DNA from: Sindora glabra
Lineage: Eukaryota > Streptophyta > Magnoliopsida > Fabales > Fabaceae
DNA: 64,000 nucleotides
NCBI GenBank assembly: GCA_020226215.1
Contig: CM035227.1
Coordinates: forward strand, 8,239,343 to 8,303,342
Reading direction: 5' to 3'
Of this stretch, positions 49,400-61,529 are shown in pieces (positions within the stretch are counted from its first letter, which is position 1; the number at the start of each line of letters is the position of its first letter). The notes beneath the pieces are model-generated. The model was not told where the DNA came from. It saw only the letters and a program-made list of their open reading frames with translations, and did not search any database. The position numbers and the translations under genes were made by a program.

Positions 49400-50083
49400 T
49401 CAGGTATAACTCCAAAGGTTATCTCCGTCTGAATTGTCCGGCGAATCATCTGATGGTGGCGACTTCATCATCCTTGGCGGGCTTATCTGCATTCCTCTGG
49501 CCATATCATCCAGCAGATTCGGCATATTCAACAGATCTTCCACATCAATGAATTCCTCGCTTTCCCCCCTAACTTGGCTGCTCGAGCTTCCGACATTCTC
49601 TGCTTCCACAACTTGAACTGGGTTCAGTCCACTCTCCTGCCTCGTTTGCTGTGCCTCGGCGGCAGCCGCCGCAGCGGCTCTAATATCGCTGCTGGACATG
49701 GACGCCGGGATTGGGTAAGAAAGAATCAAATTGGGGAAGTTCAAGGGGGTATCAGGCCCCCTCAACGCAAGAGCCGCCACGTCAAAGGCGGCGGCAGCCA
49801 TCTCCGGCGTGGGGTAGGTGCCGAGCCATATGCGCGTGGTCTTACGTGGCTCGCGTATCTCCGACACCCATTTACCACTCCGACATCGGATACCTCGTAA
49901 TGTAGGATGCTTCCCGCTGGCATGCTGACCAGACGAACTCCGAGCAGATCGGCGGGCGGTTGTGGGAGAAACATCTTCATAAGCATTTGGAGTGGGTGGT
50001 GAAGAGGGGACGACGTGAGAGATTTGTGAAGAAGGAGGCTGGTTACTTTGACGCACGTTGTCATAGGGAGGGTTTTTATCCAT
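49400..50083 (-). CDS. AP2/ERF transcription factor, DREB A-4 type, HARDY/ERF025-027-like
   Basis: Intronless gene for a 227-residue nuclear DNA-binding activator. The single AP2 domain spans about residues 62-118: RGIRCRSGKWVSEIREP, then RIWLG (84-88), then EMAAAAFDVAALALRG and LNFP. The WVSEIREP strand and the valine after tryptophan are typical of DREB proteins, which bind GCC-box/DRE (CCGAC-core) promoters. After the domain come SSDIRAAAAAAAEAQ, an acidic segment EEFIDVEDLLNMPNLLDDMA with GMQISPPR, and the C-terminal DNLWSYT. That tail is shared with HARDY and Arabidopsis ERF025-027 as I know them, which suggests group III and roles in drought or development. The N-terminal 60 residues are Ser/Pro-rich. 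Start chosen at MDKNPPYD: it is the first in-frame ATG after a CT-rich leader. One oddity: LRG where an aromatic residue usually precedes RG. Five other ORFs over these bases are shadows. Confidence 0.93.
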   Translation of the reverse strand: MDKNPPYDNVRQSNQPPSSQISHVVPSSPPTPNAYEDVSPTTARRSARSSSGQHASGKHPTLRGIRCRSGKWVSEIREPRKTTRIWLGTYPTPEMAAAAFDVAALALRGPDTPLNFPNLILSYPIPASMSSSDIRAAAAAAAEAQQTRQESGLNPVQVVEAENVGSSSSQVRGESEEFIDVEDLLNMPNLLDDMARGMQISPPRMMKSPPSDDSPDNSDGDNLWSYT

Positions 50084-50207
50084 TTATAGGCACATATATG
50101 TATATAGAAATTTGCAGAGAGATTTGAAGATAAAGATAGAGATAGAGATAGAGGAGGACTAAGAGAGAGATTGAATCTGGAAGGAAATTGGATTGAAGAT
50201 AAGGTGG

Positions 50208-50214
50208 CTATATG
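50208..50214 (-). promoter_or_regulatory. TATA-like box of the ERF gene
   Basis: The minus strand reads CTCATATAGCC about 125 bases before the start codon. It is followed by a CT-rich leader with TCTCTATCTCTATC (50125-50160), a common form of plant 5' UTR. Start of transcription would be near 50180. Confidence 0.35.
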
Positions 50215-50292
50215 AGCAAAGGGATCTGAAGAAACAATGGGGGAAAGGGCGTGGGAAACTCGCGGACTATAGTTAATGGGCTTGCCACTCAC

Positions 50293-51380
50293 TTTCTTGA
50301 GGTTGACATCGTTTGTTGATGTGAGGCCACACCGGGATCAAGTATTATGCGCAAACAATGTAGCAATTAGCCTTTTTTTCACATTAAAAATTTAATCTTT
50401 TAATTTTTAAAAGATTAAAAATTATAAAAATTAATGATTATTTTTTATTTATTAATTATAATTAAAAATATATACACAATTGGAGTATATAAATTTTTTT
50501 CTAAAATTTAGACCCACATATAATGCTAACAATGTGTCTTTGTTTGGTGTCGTCTTATGTTTTTAAGTAATATATATTAAAATGATTAAGAAAATAGTAA
50601 ATCATTAAATAGAAAATTAACAACACAAAGTAATGTATAGTTTTCTTTTAGTTAATTTAATGTACTTCAATATATTCAGTATAGTTAAAAATATTTTGTT
50701 TAATTCAATTTTTTAAAATATTGTCAATGTTCACGTATCCTTTTTTTTATTTTTTGGTATTTTTATGTCTTATTTTAACTGAACCAGCAGAAACTTCTAA
50801 TACATGCTAGTAACTGTTCAAGTTCAAACTCGAGAAAGAAAGAAAAAAATACCAAAACCTTGTTGCATTACTAAAAGTGCTTGCATGTACGTTTTTATTT
50901 GACCACTAATTAAAGTGTATAATGTGGAATGACACAACAATAGATTTCAAAAAAAATTAAACTCATTTGGTCATGGAGACAGAAATTACTTGAATTCAAC
51001 AAAAGAACTGACGACATACACTGATCAGATTATACATTTAATGCTTAAGTTTATAATTTCACCATATAAAAGCTTTAAGAAAAAAATGGAATTCAAAATT
51101 TTACATCAAAATGAGACACTCTAATTAATTCCATATATTTTTACAAAAATATTTTTTTTTGCAAAGTATAGTTACGAGAAAATGAAAATATTTTATTTTT
51201 TAATATTAAATATAAAAAATTTTAAAAAATAAATTTGTTCTTTTAAAAAAAAATTATAATTTATTACTATATATCTAAATATTTTTTTTTTAAATTATAA
51301 AGACAAATGATATATCATTCTTTCATTAATATATATAATATTAAAAAAAATACTTTCTAACAAGCATACGAAGCTTAGAT
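50293..51380. other. Upstream flank of the ERF gene, A+T-rich
   Basis: Beyond the first 60 bases the sequence is low-complexity A+T with T and A runs. No coding frame and no distinct promoter element that I would defend. Confidence 0.45.
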
Positions 51381-53694
51381 ATTAGACAAAAATGCTGGGT
51401 AGCAACTTCACCATCTAGCTTTAGCTCCTTTTTATTCTTTTTCTTCAATTGAGTACTGCTTTTTGTTTTCCCCCGTCTGCAGTGTGTCCCATCCATTCGT
51501 GGTTTCATTTTCCGTGCTTGTCCTTTGAAATACTCTTGTAGGGTTATTGAGGCCTTTTCGTTCTGGGCAAAAACATTAAGTGGGCTAGGGATTGGAGCTT
51601 CATGCGCTACTTGCTCCTTCAGGGATCAACGAAAGCTACCTTTGGTCGCTCTCTTGTGCTTTATATATTAAGAAAACCGGAAGCAAAGATCCACCTATAA
51701 GTCAACTGATAGACATCGTTCTTGTTAATATATACGGCCAGAGTGTCACCGCATGTATCTGTTATTAACCAAGCAAAAGATAACGGGAAGGATCCCTTGT
51801 CTGCTCTTTTATATTTAAAATTTTCAAACCTCTGATCCGTCCCCGAAACGGTAGTCTGCTCTTTTATATTTAAATAATTTTATCTTTGAATATATATATA
51901 CATATGGAGGAATGAATTTATCTATATAAAATACTATTCATGACTACAATTGATCATTTAATATAATTTAGAGATCATTTTATCATCATTTTATAATTTC
52001 ATAAAAAATTGATAATTTTATCAAATTATACTTTTTATGTACAAATAGCATATGACATAGTTGTATTTATTATTTATAGCATCAACAACGCACCTTTTAC
52101 CCTTTTGGTCAAATTACATTAATTTCTTCTAAAATTTGTTGTAGTTACACTTGATACTTCGGCTTATTTTTTAAAATTATATTCTTCTACCATTTAAAAC
52201 ACCTTCATCATCATAAAATGTAATGGTTCCATCACTATGAAATATGACGGTGTTAACCTTTAAACTCCAATACTTTCTCCTATATTGTCTTTTATGGTTG
52301 CAAGATTATTTCCTACATTTATATATAAAATGTGCTCTTTCTTTGAAAAATAGAAATAATTTCTCCTTTTTCTTGTATATCTAACTATGTTGTAATATTT
52401 CTACATAAAAATGTGAGAAAATAACCTTTCAGCCATAATAGACAATATTAATAAAGGAGTTATAGTTAAAAAATTAGATTCATTGTATTTTGCATTTCAC
52501 AATAGTAAAAAAACTACTATAAAAATACAAATAAATGGCAAGTATTCAACAAAAACTATGTCAATTTTCAAATGACATCTAAACATGTGTTGTTATATAT
52601 TTGTTTTGATGTCAATTATATAATCACTATTAAAAAAATAATAACATCAATTGTTGTCTAAAAAATAACTAACATCATTTCTTTTGAATCTTCATGGGAA
52701 ATAATATTGTATGCCAATTTTTTTTAAAAAAATTATATATAATGGACTATATATCATGTTAATTTCATTAAATAACTGACATATTATATTTTACCCCTCC
52801 TAACCTAAACCTCTCCCTCTATTACTCCTTCCTTAATCCTCCCTATTCTCTATATACACACTCCTTTCTTCTTAAAAATACGTTAGTCGAAAATAGAAAC
52901 TATCATTTCGTATGTTAGACACCACTAAATACCAATTTCAATAATTTTAAATAATGAATTGAACAATAAAAGTGTAAAGACAATGAAAGGCTATACGTAA
53001 TACCAAAATCAAAGGAGAATGCTTCACTAAATCTATTTTAATATCCATTACTTAATATATGAGATTAACACTCCCTAAAAATTCACTTTTAAATCCAATA
53101 CCTACAAATGACTTAAGCATTTATTAAAACTTGATATATGATATTACATTACATATTTTATGTAAATAAATAATATGTAATACCTCCGAAGGCCAAAGAA
53201 GATTAATAAAACTAAATTTCTTCCTATACAAATCTATAAAAGTTGTATCAAAATGACATATAACAAAGTATAGTCAATTATGAAAATAGAAACTAAATTA
53301 GAAGCAAAAACATAAAAAATAAACAAATTCTTACATTTATATGTTGTATTTTTCTAAAAAATGCACAACCTTGCATATTTAATAAGAGGATAATAAAGCA
53401 TCCATTCTACAAAGTATTTGGTGAGTATAACATAAAATAAATTTTTTTGTAAACGCAAATACAAAACTTGAAAAGTGAGCATACCTCCTTAATTAAAACA
53501 TGATCCTGAATACTTTCTTAGGGTTAGAAGGCTTCAAAATGAAATACGTTATTGGTGTCAATGATTTACTATTTTTATTTTCAACTCGCATCACAAGATT
53601 TTGTAAAGAAGTTGTCAAGATGACATCATCTTCCTTTAGAGGTTGATTATCTATATAAAACCAAATTTTAAGATGATAACAACCTTTGTTATAA
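51381..53694. other. Intergenic spacer, partly unique
   Basis: 51400-51870 has balanced composition without an open frame. A 21-base word beginning GTCTGCTCTTTTATATTT occurs at 51799-51819 and again at 51854-51874. From about 52500, words of the type TGACATCTAAA/GATGTCAATT recur in both orientations, hinting at a decayed DNA transposon with subterminal repeats. Confidence 0.4.
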
Positions 53695-53772
53695 ATGGCA
53701 ACATAGATGACAATTATAAATTAGAAAACTAAAATGGCAACATAGATGACAATTATAAATTAGAAAATTAAC
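53695..53772. repeat. 39-bp tandem duplication
   Basis: ATGGCAACATAGATGACAAT begins at 53695 and again at 53734. The two 39-base units are nearly identical through TTATAAATTAGAAAA. Confidence 0.9.
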
Positions 53773-53790
53773 ATCTAAATGACAATGACT

Positions 53791-56700
53791 TATAAAATTT
53801 GAATTTATTTTATTTATTTCTTTAAACTTTAAGGTTCCAAAGTGTACATTTTAAATAAGTTTGTATTATTGGATTTACTTATCATAGCAAAATTTTAATA
53901 AAATAAAATAGTTATTTATGTATTTATTTTTTTAATCACAATTTATTTTACACTATATGAGTTGTACGTCACAATGCATTAAAATTAGTTTATTACTAAT
54001 TTTCTTAAAATAATGCAGTATAGTGAAGCAAACTAGGTCGTACCCTTAGTGATTCCTTAAATTATCTTCTTTATATTGAATTACTATCAATATTTACACA
54101 ATTATCTAATTTATTATACATTAAAAATACAAGAAATCAATGTAAATACAAATTAGATAGAATGCTAGATAGAATGTGGAAGATAACAATATGCGGCAAC
54201 AAAATCTGAAATTATACAGAACATGGAATTAGGGATTTGTGAATTGAAATTGAAATTGAAATAAACATATTAAACAAAGTAAAACACAAAGTAAATAGCA
54301 AGGAAGAAAACTAATATAATAAAATAGTTAATTCAAAAAATTGAGAGTTCTAATTTGCATTAATAATAAATTAATTAAGTTTTAACTTTTCCAGTTAATT
54401 TTTTAATCTTGAATTACCTGGAACCCTTACAATAATTCATGAACTCTAAGCTAGATAACCATCTAAGATTTAATTATTAAAATTAGCTAAATTAAGTAAC
54501 TACTATAATCCTTAAGGTAGATTAAAATTAAGTTAAAAATAGAATTTAATTAATTTGAGAAATTAAATTAGAAACCTCTAAATTAATCCCTCAACCCTCA
54601 ACCCTCAACCTCTATATATAAAATCATGATTAACGAACTATAATTCAATATCAAAATTGCAAAAAACTAGAAATTACAAAGATGAAAACCAATTATACTA
54701 AATTAATATCTAATATAAGTAATTTCAAGAAATCAGTACAAGTAATTAGGAAAAGAAAAATTAATTAAAAATTTAACATTACAAATCATGATCTTATAAT
54801 CTGGTAGAAGAGGGCTTCAAAATCTTTGAATTAACTTCAAAATTAGCCTTTCATAGCTAAAGAACATAAAAGTTAGAAGAAAAAAAAAGAAAAATTATCT
54901 GTTGAATGCTGTCTAATCTCTTGTATTTAATGAGTTCTCTCTTTTTACTTGACCTAATTAACCTAAACCCTGTTGGACCTAGATTATATACCTCTTAGAA
55001 TTACATGAATAGGGCCTTCTTAATTTTTAGAAATTTAGAATCTATTTTTATAAATCAATTAACTCTAGGAAATACTGTAGTAAATTCTCATAGGTCTAAC
55101 TTCTAAGCAGTATAAGACTACTAAAACAATATAATTTAGGTAATTCATAAACACAAAAATTGTAGAGATGACTCTTATAAAGATTTAGGCATTAGTTGTA
55201 TGTTAATTAAACTTTTATAACTCTAGATAGGGCCTAAAAGCCAAAGATGATTTAGTTAGGATAGAGACAGAACTTCAATTTTTTAGCTAAATAAGGCTTA
55301 AAGAAGTTCAAATTAGGCTTTAATCAGTACCAAAATTGTAGGTCTTTCTTTAAACTTTTCAATGGTATATAGATCACTCCAAATTGACATCCAAAACTCA
55401 AGATATAATTGAAAAATAGAAATAGTGTCAAAATCTAGTATTAACTAAATACATTCAGAATATTGTAAAACTAATCCTAAGTTATAAAATAAGACTAATT
55501 TTATAAAATTAAGCATGTGTAACTCACTATGAAATATGAAATAAGAGAAAATAATATAGTAAATATTTTTCTCATTACTATATTAAAACTCAGATATTTA
55601 ATTTTTGGCCAATAATATTATAAAGTTAATGTGTTACTCTAGGTTATCTTGAATTATTATAAAAATTATTGGAAAAAGGAAAAGAGAATGGAATTAATGG
55701 TGAATGGTTAAGATTTAAGAGGAATGAAATTCTATGAAGAAAGGGTGGCTAAAATATGTTTTTACAATAGGTTATTCAACTTTTCACCACACCATAACTT
55801 TTTTATTAAATTTTCATTTGAAAGATAAACTAAAAGAAGGCTAAAAGTGAGGCAAAATTAACATGGACCTACACTACATCAAAAGCATGAATAATATCCC
55901 TTGGTTCATTTTTTCCCTCTTTGTTTTTTCTCCCCAATGCCCTTCTTCTCTTTATTTCACTTTCTTCCTTATCTCACTTGGTTTTCTCTTTTTCTCCTCT
56001 ATGAACCACCGCCTTTAGTCTTTGCATCGATAATAGCTTGTAAAAGCTAAAAATGAACCATTAATCATGACTAAAAACAACATAAGGAGGACTACTCAAC
56101 CTTTTTCTTTCAATAGAGATATGCCACTTTTAAGCCATTATTGAGCTAGAGAAAGGTTTCTTAAGGGGAGGTAAGCCCTATCTAAAGTATAAATTTTAAT
56201 ATTTTTATATGCTTAGAAGCTCATCTAAAATCCCTAACCTAAATGGAAATTTTATATTTTTTAAGAATAACTTTGAAAAAATAAAGAATTTATGATTTAG
56301 ATTATTAAAGTTAAGTATTTAGAAGATAAAGGAAGCATTATTGGAAGAAAAATAATTAGTTTAAGTATATTTATGGATTATTATTCTAGATTAATGGATG
56401 GCTAGTGAAGAAGATAAACTTGGATACCTAAGGATTATAAAAAGAAAATGACATCTAGAAGTAAGTGTATACTTTACTAAAGCATCAAAATCTTTAATTT
56501 ATTATCCTTCCATATGGATGAATTTTTATATGATTATGTTTATAAGTATATAAAGGTGTTTATGTATTCAAGTATATAAGATTATTTATGAAAATAAGAA
56601 TGCTTTAAATATTTATTTAATGCTTTTATGATTAGTGTGATGAAAATTATTTACATATTAAGTATGATAGAAAATATATATAAATTGTACAAATTATATT

Positions 56701-57943
56701 AAGTAAATCTCAAGGCTAGGCAATTAAGGCATAGTAATGTTGTTCTTTATTCTGTAATGTGAATTTACAATACTCATATAAACATGATGATTGTTGAGTA
56801 GACATTTTGGCCATACAACAAAAGCATGACAACATTTTTATTATTTCTAGAATTTATATATTAAATGCTTGTGTGCATGTAAAATGGATAACTATTATGG
56901 AATAATTGAATAAGACCATGTAATGGAGATATGATAATGTTATTATTTGATATGAAGAGATATGATAATATTATTATTTGATGTGAATATCATTATGTTA
57001 GAATGGATTATCACGATGAGTTATAAATCATAATATGTGTATGAGATCCTTGATATAAAAAAGATGTGCATTTAATATATGGATTGTCATGAGGAAGAGA
57101 TATGATATGTAAAAATCAAATCTTGTAATTTGCTTATAAAGGATATAAGGTTGACCTAGAATAAAAAAGAATAAACATATAAAGGTATAAGTTTAACTAG
57201 GAATCACAAAAAGATTTAAATATTTTCATTGTTCAATATTTTATAGCTTGTGTATTGTGAATATGATTTAAATGTAATTGTATAATGATATAAATGTCTC
57301 ATATGATATTATAGTTAAATTATTAGGATTCTTAAAAGATGATAGTGTGAATTATGAGGTATGATTATAATTTTAAAGTTTAGAAAAGACAAGGGTATGA
57401 AATAAGTAAATCCATTATCATAAGTTAAGAAGTTTGGGAATTAATATTGTTAATTTGCTTATTTAATTAAATGATTTGTTATGTCCTATCTAATTTTAAC
57501 TATGAAATTGAGTAAGTATATGTTTGCTGAGTTATCATAATTCACTTTTTTATATTTAATATTTTCAAGGCAAAGCTAGGCTAGTAGAATTTGACTATTT
57601 TCATGGACATCTAAGGCATCATGGTGATTGAGTTTGACAATTGGAATATAGTTGATTGCATTTGAGTACAAATGGTGTAAACATTATTTTTCTTTTCATG
57701 CAAATTCTTAAGTACTTGTCCTTAAGTCCTAGGTTCCAAGTGTTAAGGCATATAACCTTAAAAAGTGTCTAAAAATAGAGAAAAATCTATCTGCTCATCT
57801 TAGATGGTAATAATGTTACTCTTCACAAAAATAAGAAGACTTCTGTTAAATCTAGATTTGCATTGTTAGAGTGTGAGGTTAGTAGGAAGTCACTCATATG
57901 TGACCTCCTACATTGATCATGAGTTTAGGAAATAGATATGACA
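53791..57943 (+). repeat. 5' LTR of the gypsy element (copy C), interrupted
   Basis: Starts TATAAAATTTGAATTTATTT, matching TGTAACATTTGAATTTATTT at 61531, and ends GATATGACA four bases before the primer site. Without the nested 1620-bp solo LTR and its duplication, its length is about 2.53 kb. It pairs with the 3' LTR through GGAAAAAGGAAA, ACAATAGGTTATTC and GGATGGCTAGTGAAG blocks. Confidence 0.75.
53958..55577 (-). mobile_element. Solo Athila-like LTR nested in the 5' LTR
   Basis: 1620 bp in reverse orientation, homologous to the LTR at 30758-32284 along its length. The 5-bp duplication CTATA flanks it exactly (53953-53957 and 55578-55582). On the minus strand the LTR would run from TAATGAG (TG mutated) to ACAACTCA. 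No internal sequence remains, so it arose by recombination between two LTRs after insertion. Confidence 0.85.
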
Positions 57944-57947
57944 AGAT

Positions 57948-57959
57948 TGATATTAAAGC
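57948..57959 (+). promoter_or_regulatory. Decayed tRNA-iMet primer site of the gypsy element
   Basis: TGATATTAAAGC matches TGGTATCAGAGC at 9 of 12 positions and is followed by ATAGTCTAAGGCCTAGGG, like the sequence after the primer site in related gypsy elements. Confidence 0.55.
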
Positions 57960-60900
57960 ATAGTCTAAGGCCTAGGGGTGTTAAAGTTAGAAGTTTCCAA
58001 CTATTGAATTCGGCTAAACATATTGAATTCATAATTGTGTGGTTAGCATCATGAACTAAAATATGTCAAAATCTATTTTTTATATGTTTTTGGATCTTTA
58101 TAAATTTTTATAATTTATCTCAATCTTTATATGTTATTTTTTGCTAAATTTTTTCTTAATTTATCCTCAAGGATAAATTATTATTTAAAACCTAAGAAAG
58201 ATTGCTTAATTTTAATATTCATGATGAAGATAATGATTGGACTAGAAAATGAAAGAAAACTCTTATGAGTTACCTTGGAAATGCGTAAAATTATGATAGG
58301 AACCTTGATTTAAAATGGTAAATAGTAAGAAGATTGTGATAAAGGATAAGAATAACAAAAATTAAAGTTAATTTCTATTGAACAAGCTAATTAGGAAAAT
58401 CTTGCTTATATAAAAGTAGGAATTAAATGTATTACTCCTTTGAAATTTATCTAGCAAGTAATAATGGTAATATTTTATTTATAATATGTTAAGGAACAAC
58501 TCCTAATAAAGTAAGGAAAGAACCTAAGTAGTTTTAAACTATTCAACACTTTGTTGTAAATAAAAGTTAATGATATTAAGAAAATGCAAATATGTTAAGT
58601 ATTATAATAGCAGTTCAATATCTTTAGTTAATATATAAGAACTAAAATGATTAATTAATTTAATATGTACAATGTTAAAGGAGTTTGTATATTAGGAATG
58701 GTAATTAAAATAATATTTTATTACTAGATTAGCCTAAGGAAGGCAATTTAAGGTTAATATTGGTAATCTAGAATTATTCTAACTTAATATTTTGATATAA
58801 CTAAGTGACAACTATAGAATCAAGATCCTTAAGTATGCACTTTTAATGTTTGTAGATATCATGTGTTGGCAGTTCTAAGGAGATTTTAGGAATTTAAAAA
58901 ATTATAGATAATGGCACGTATTTGAATTCTTGAGATATCAAATGATAATATAATGTATTATAATTAGAAATATGAATATAGAAAGGAAAGGTATTCATTA
59001 GTTATGCAATCATTAGTAAGTTTATATGTTTTGAAAGTAAGTTAGCAAATAGACTTAATTAAGTTTATAAGCAGTATGGGGCATTAATTGGAGATATATT
59101 TATAGATGCCTTAGTAAAAACCAATGGAACAAATATTGTAAAAAAAGGTTAGTGAAGAAAAATCTAGATGATTACACTTAATTACTTTTGGAGTTAATCC
59201 ATAATTGTGATAAGATGAGATAGATTATGAGAGTTTAGGCATGATTAGAGAGTAATAAGTTTACTTATGTGAAGGATGAAAACTAAAGCCTAGTAATTCA
59301 AATTGGTTAGTTCTTCATATTCATAAAAATGTAAATTCATAACTTTATATTTGTAGAAGTTGAACTTGCAATTGAAGTAGTTATAAGACTTGTGAATCTT
59401 GAAAAACAAGTAAGTGGACCTTTTAATTAACTATAAATTAAATAGAGAAATACATGTGGTATAAGATGAACCTTTAAAAGTAAACAATTTTAAATAAATT
59501 CTAAAAGTTATGAGTGGTTGCAAGATACGGCTAAGTTTTAGATTTTCTATGCAGTATATGAAATTTATATAAATTTGTATTAATTTAATGATATTTGTAT
59601 AGGTTAAATAACTAGATTAAGCTATCTAATATGTTAGGATAGGGTGCTTATGACAAATTAAAGATAAGTGGTAATGTTGACATATTAAATATTTATTTAG
59701 GGCATATTAAATAGTAAATTATGCTAGGCAATCTATAGATTCCTAAGAGAATAATTGACTATTAACCTTTAACTATTAATTGTTGTCATAGAAATCTAGG
59801 CTATGGAATTTCAATAGTAAATGGTCAAACATTTGCTAACAAATGATTGACCATTGACTCACTGGAAAGACTTTTTATTAATAATGAATGATAAACCATT
59901 AGTCTTCTATTTTGCATACTTGCGTTTATAATTCCTAACATAATGTAGTTACTATGTTCTTGATGGTTTGAATTGAACTATGAGATTGTGCGGAAAGGCT
60001 TAAATAGCATTAAAAAGTAATGCTTCATCTTTAGGGATAAGTGACAGACTTATACTAATGTGTACATGTGAATTGAATGATATATTTTATCTAGAAGATG
60101 TGAGGAAAGCTTGTGATAAGATGATATTACTAAAGTTTGTTCAAAGGTTGAATGTATATAATGCATTAGCACTGTGTGTATCTTATGTTGAAATCTTATA
60201 TTTAGTTTTTATTTTACTCTTGATTCTAAATATGGTAGAATTGATGAACAAATTACAAATAGACTAATAAAATGTTATCCTTATTAGATACATGATGCTC
60301 TAAATAGGATTCCATCCATGGATGGAATTATGAAATGGACACATTTGGTTATTTCTATTTTTTTGTTTAAATTGTTAGTTTGCATAATTCTATTGTATCT
60401 TATTGAATTAACTTATTTCTATAATGTCTACCAAGTTATCCTAGTATTTTATTTATGTGCATGGGTAGATACCCTTATCAATTAGTAATGATGAACTAGA
60501 ATATTAGGATAGATGGTTACATAAAAAGAAGATGTTAACATACATAAATGTTATTGAATACCTAAAAACATTAAACAATCATCTAATTTATTACATATCT
60601 ATTTAATTTTACTAATTATTTGCTTCCATCCTTTTACTTTTCAACTTTTTGACACATGTAGTTTTTAAGAACATAAGGTAACTATGTATGACATAATAGA
60701 AACTTATAGTGAAATGGTTCCTAGTTAAGAGAGGTAATAAACTTATAAATGAGTCAATTTTAACTACATATAAATTAAGAATTTTGATTTTAGGAAATGA
60801 TAAGTATATTAAAGATGGACGTTTTCAAGTAAAAAGTGTGAAATTAGTAACAAATAAGGGCCATCTTTGAGTAGTCATAGGGTTAAACATGTAACCTTCA

Positions 60901-61517
60901 TGGTAAGAAGTGATGTAAAACAATAATAGAATGAAGCTTGAATAATTAGGATTTAAAGAATAATTTGTTTCAAATGATTAAAGGATAAAATGAAACATTT
61001 TGATTAATTCATAAGCGAATTCTGGAAGTATTAAGATTAGTTTGTTAGCAATATATTCAAAAAAGTAAACTTAAAGAAGTAAAGGATTTGCTTATAACTT
61101 TTAATCTTTTTATTTAGCATACAATATATATTTGTTTACTCAAGGTAATGGGGATAGGCTAAGGTTAACTATTAGTTTAAGAGGGATGATTAGTATAGTT
61201 GATTATGGTCATGAAAAAAATAAAGAAGGAAGAAATCCTATAAAGGCTTGTAATGCTTGACATTTTTTAAATTCTCAAATTAGCAGAACTATAAACTTAT
61301 AAGGTTTAAGAATAAATATTATATTTTAGTAATAACATAGGATGTTACCTTATGGCATTTTCATTCAAATGTAAAAAGTATATCCATATCCTAGTTAATC
61401 TCCTTTTTAAACTTAGCTAGTGGCATCTATAATGAGTTACCCTAACTCTAACTATTTAATAACTCTTATATTCTTCCCTAGTACTGTATTTATGGAATTA
61501 GAATGGCAAATTCTTCT
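57960..61517 (+). other. Decayed interior of the gypsy element
   Basis: 3.5 kb, too short for full gag-pol, with stops in all frames. The only ORF (60058-60267, 69 residues) shows no gag or pol motif. A perfect 20-base palindrome stands at 60309-60328. I could not read YIDD, DTG or zinc-knuckle motifs anywhere in it. Confidence 0.45.
60309..60328. repeat. Perfect 20-bp palindrome
   Basis: ATTCCATCCATGGATGGAAT reads the same on both strands. Confidence 0.95.
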
Positions 61518-61529
61518 AAAGGGGAGAAC
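61518..61529 (+). promoter_or_regulatory. Polypurine tract of the gypsy element
   Basis: AAAGGGGAGAAC lies one base before the TGTAACA start of the 3' LTR, the standard plus-strand priming site. Confidence 0.8.

Noticed and set aside
49434..50292. Forward ORFs and a 176-residue alternative minus ORF over the ERF gene
   Set aside because: The AP2 frame is unmistakable; the others are shadows favoured by its GC-rich composition.
52500..53690. CACTA-type DNA transposon
   Set aside because: Recurring GATGTCA/TGACATC words suggest subterminal repeats, but no CACTA ends or 3-bp duplication could be found.
60058..60267. 69-residue ORF in the gypsy interior
   Set aside because: No gag, protease, RT or integrase motif, and surrounded by stops in every frame.
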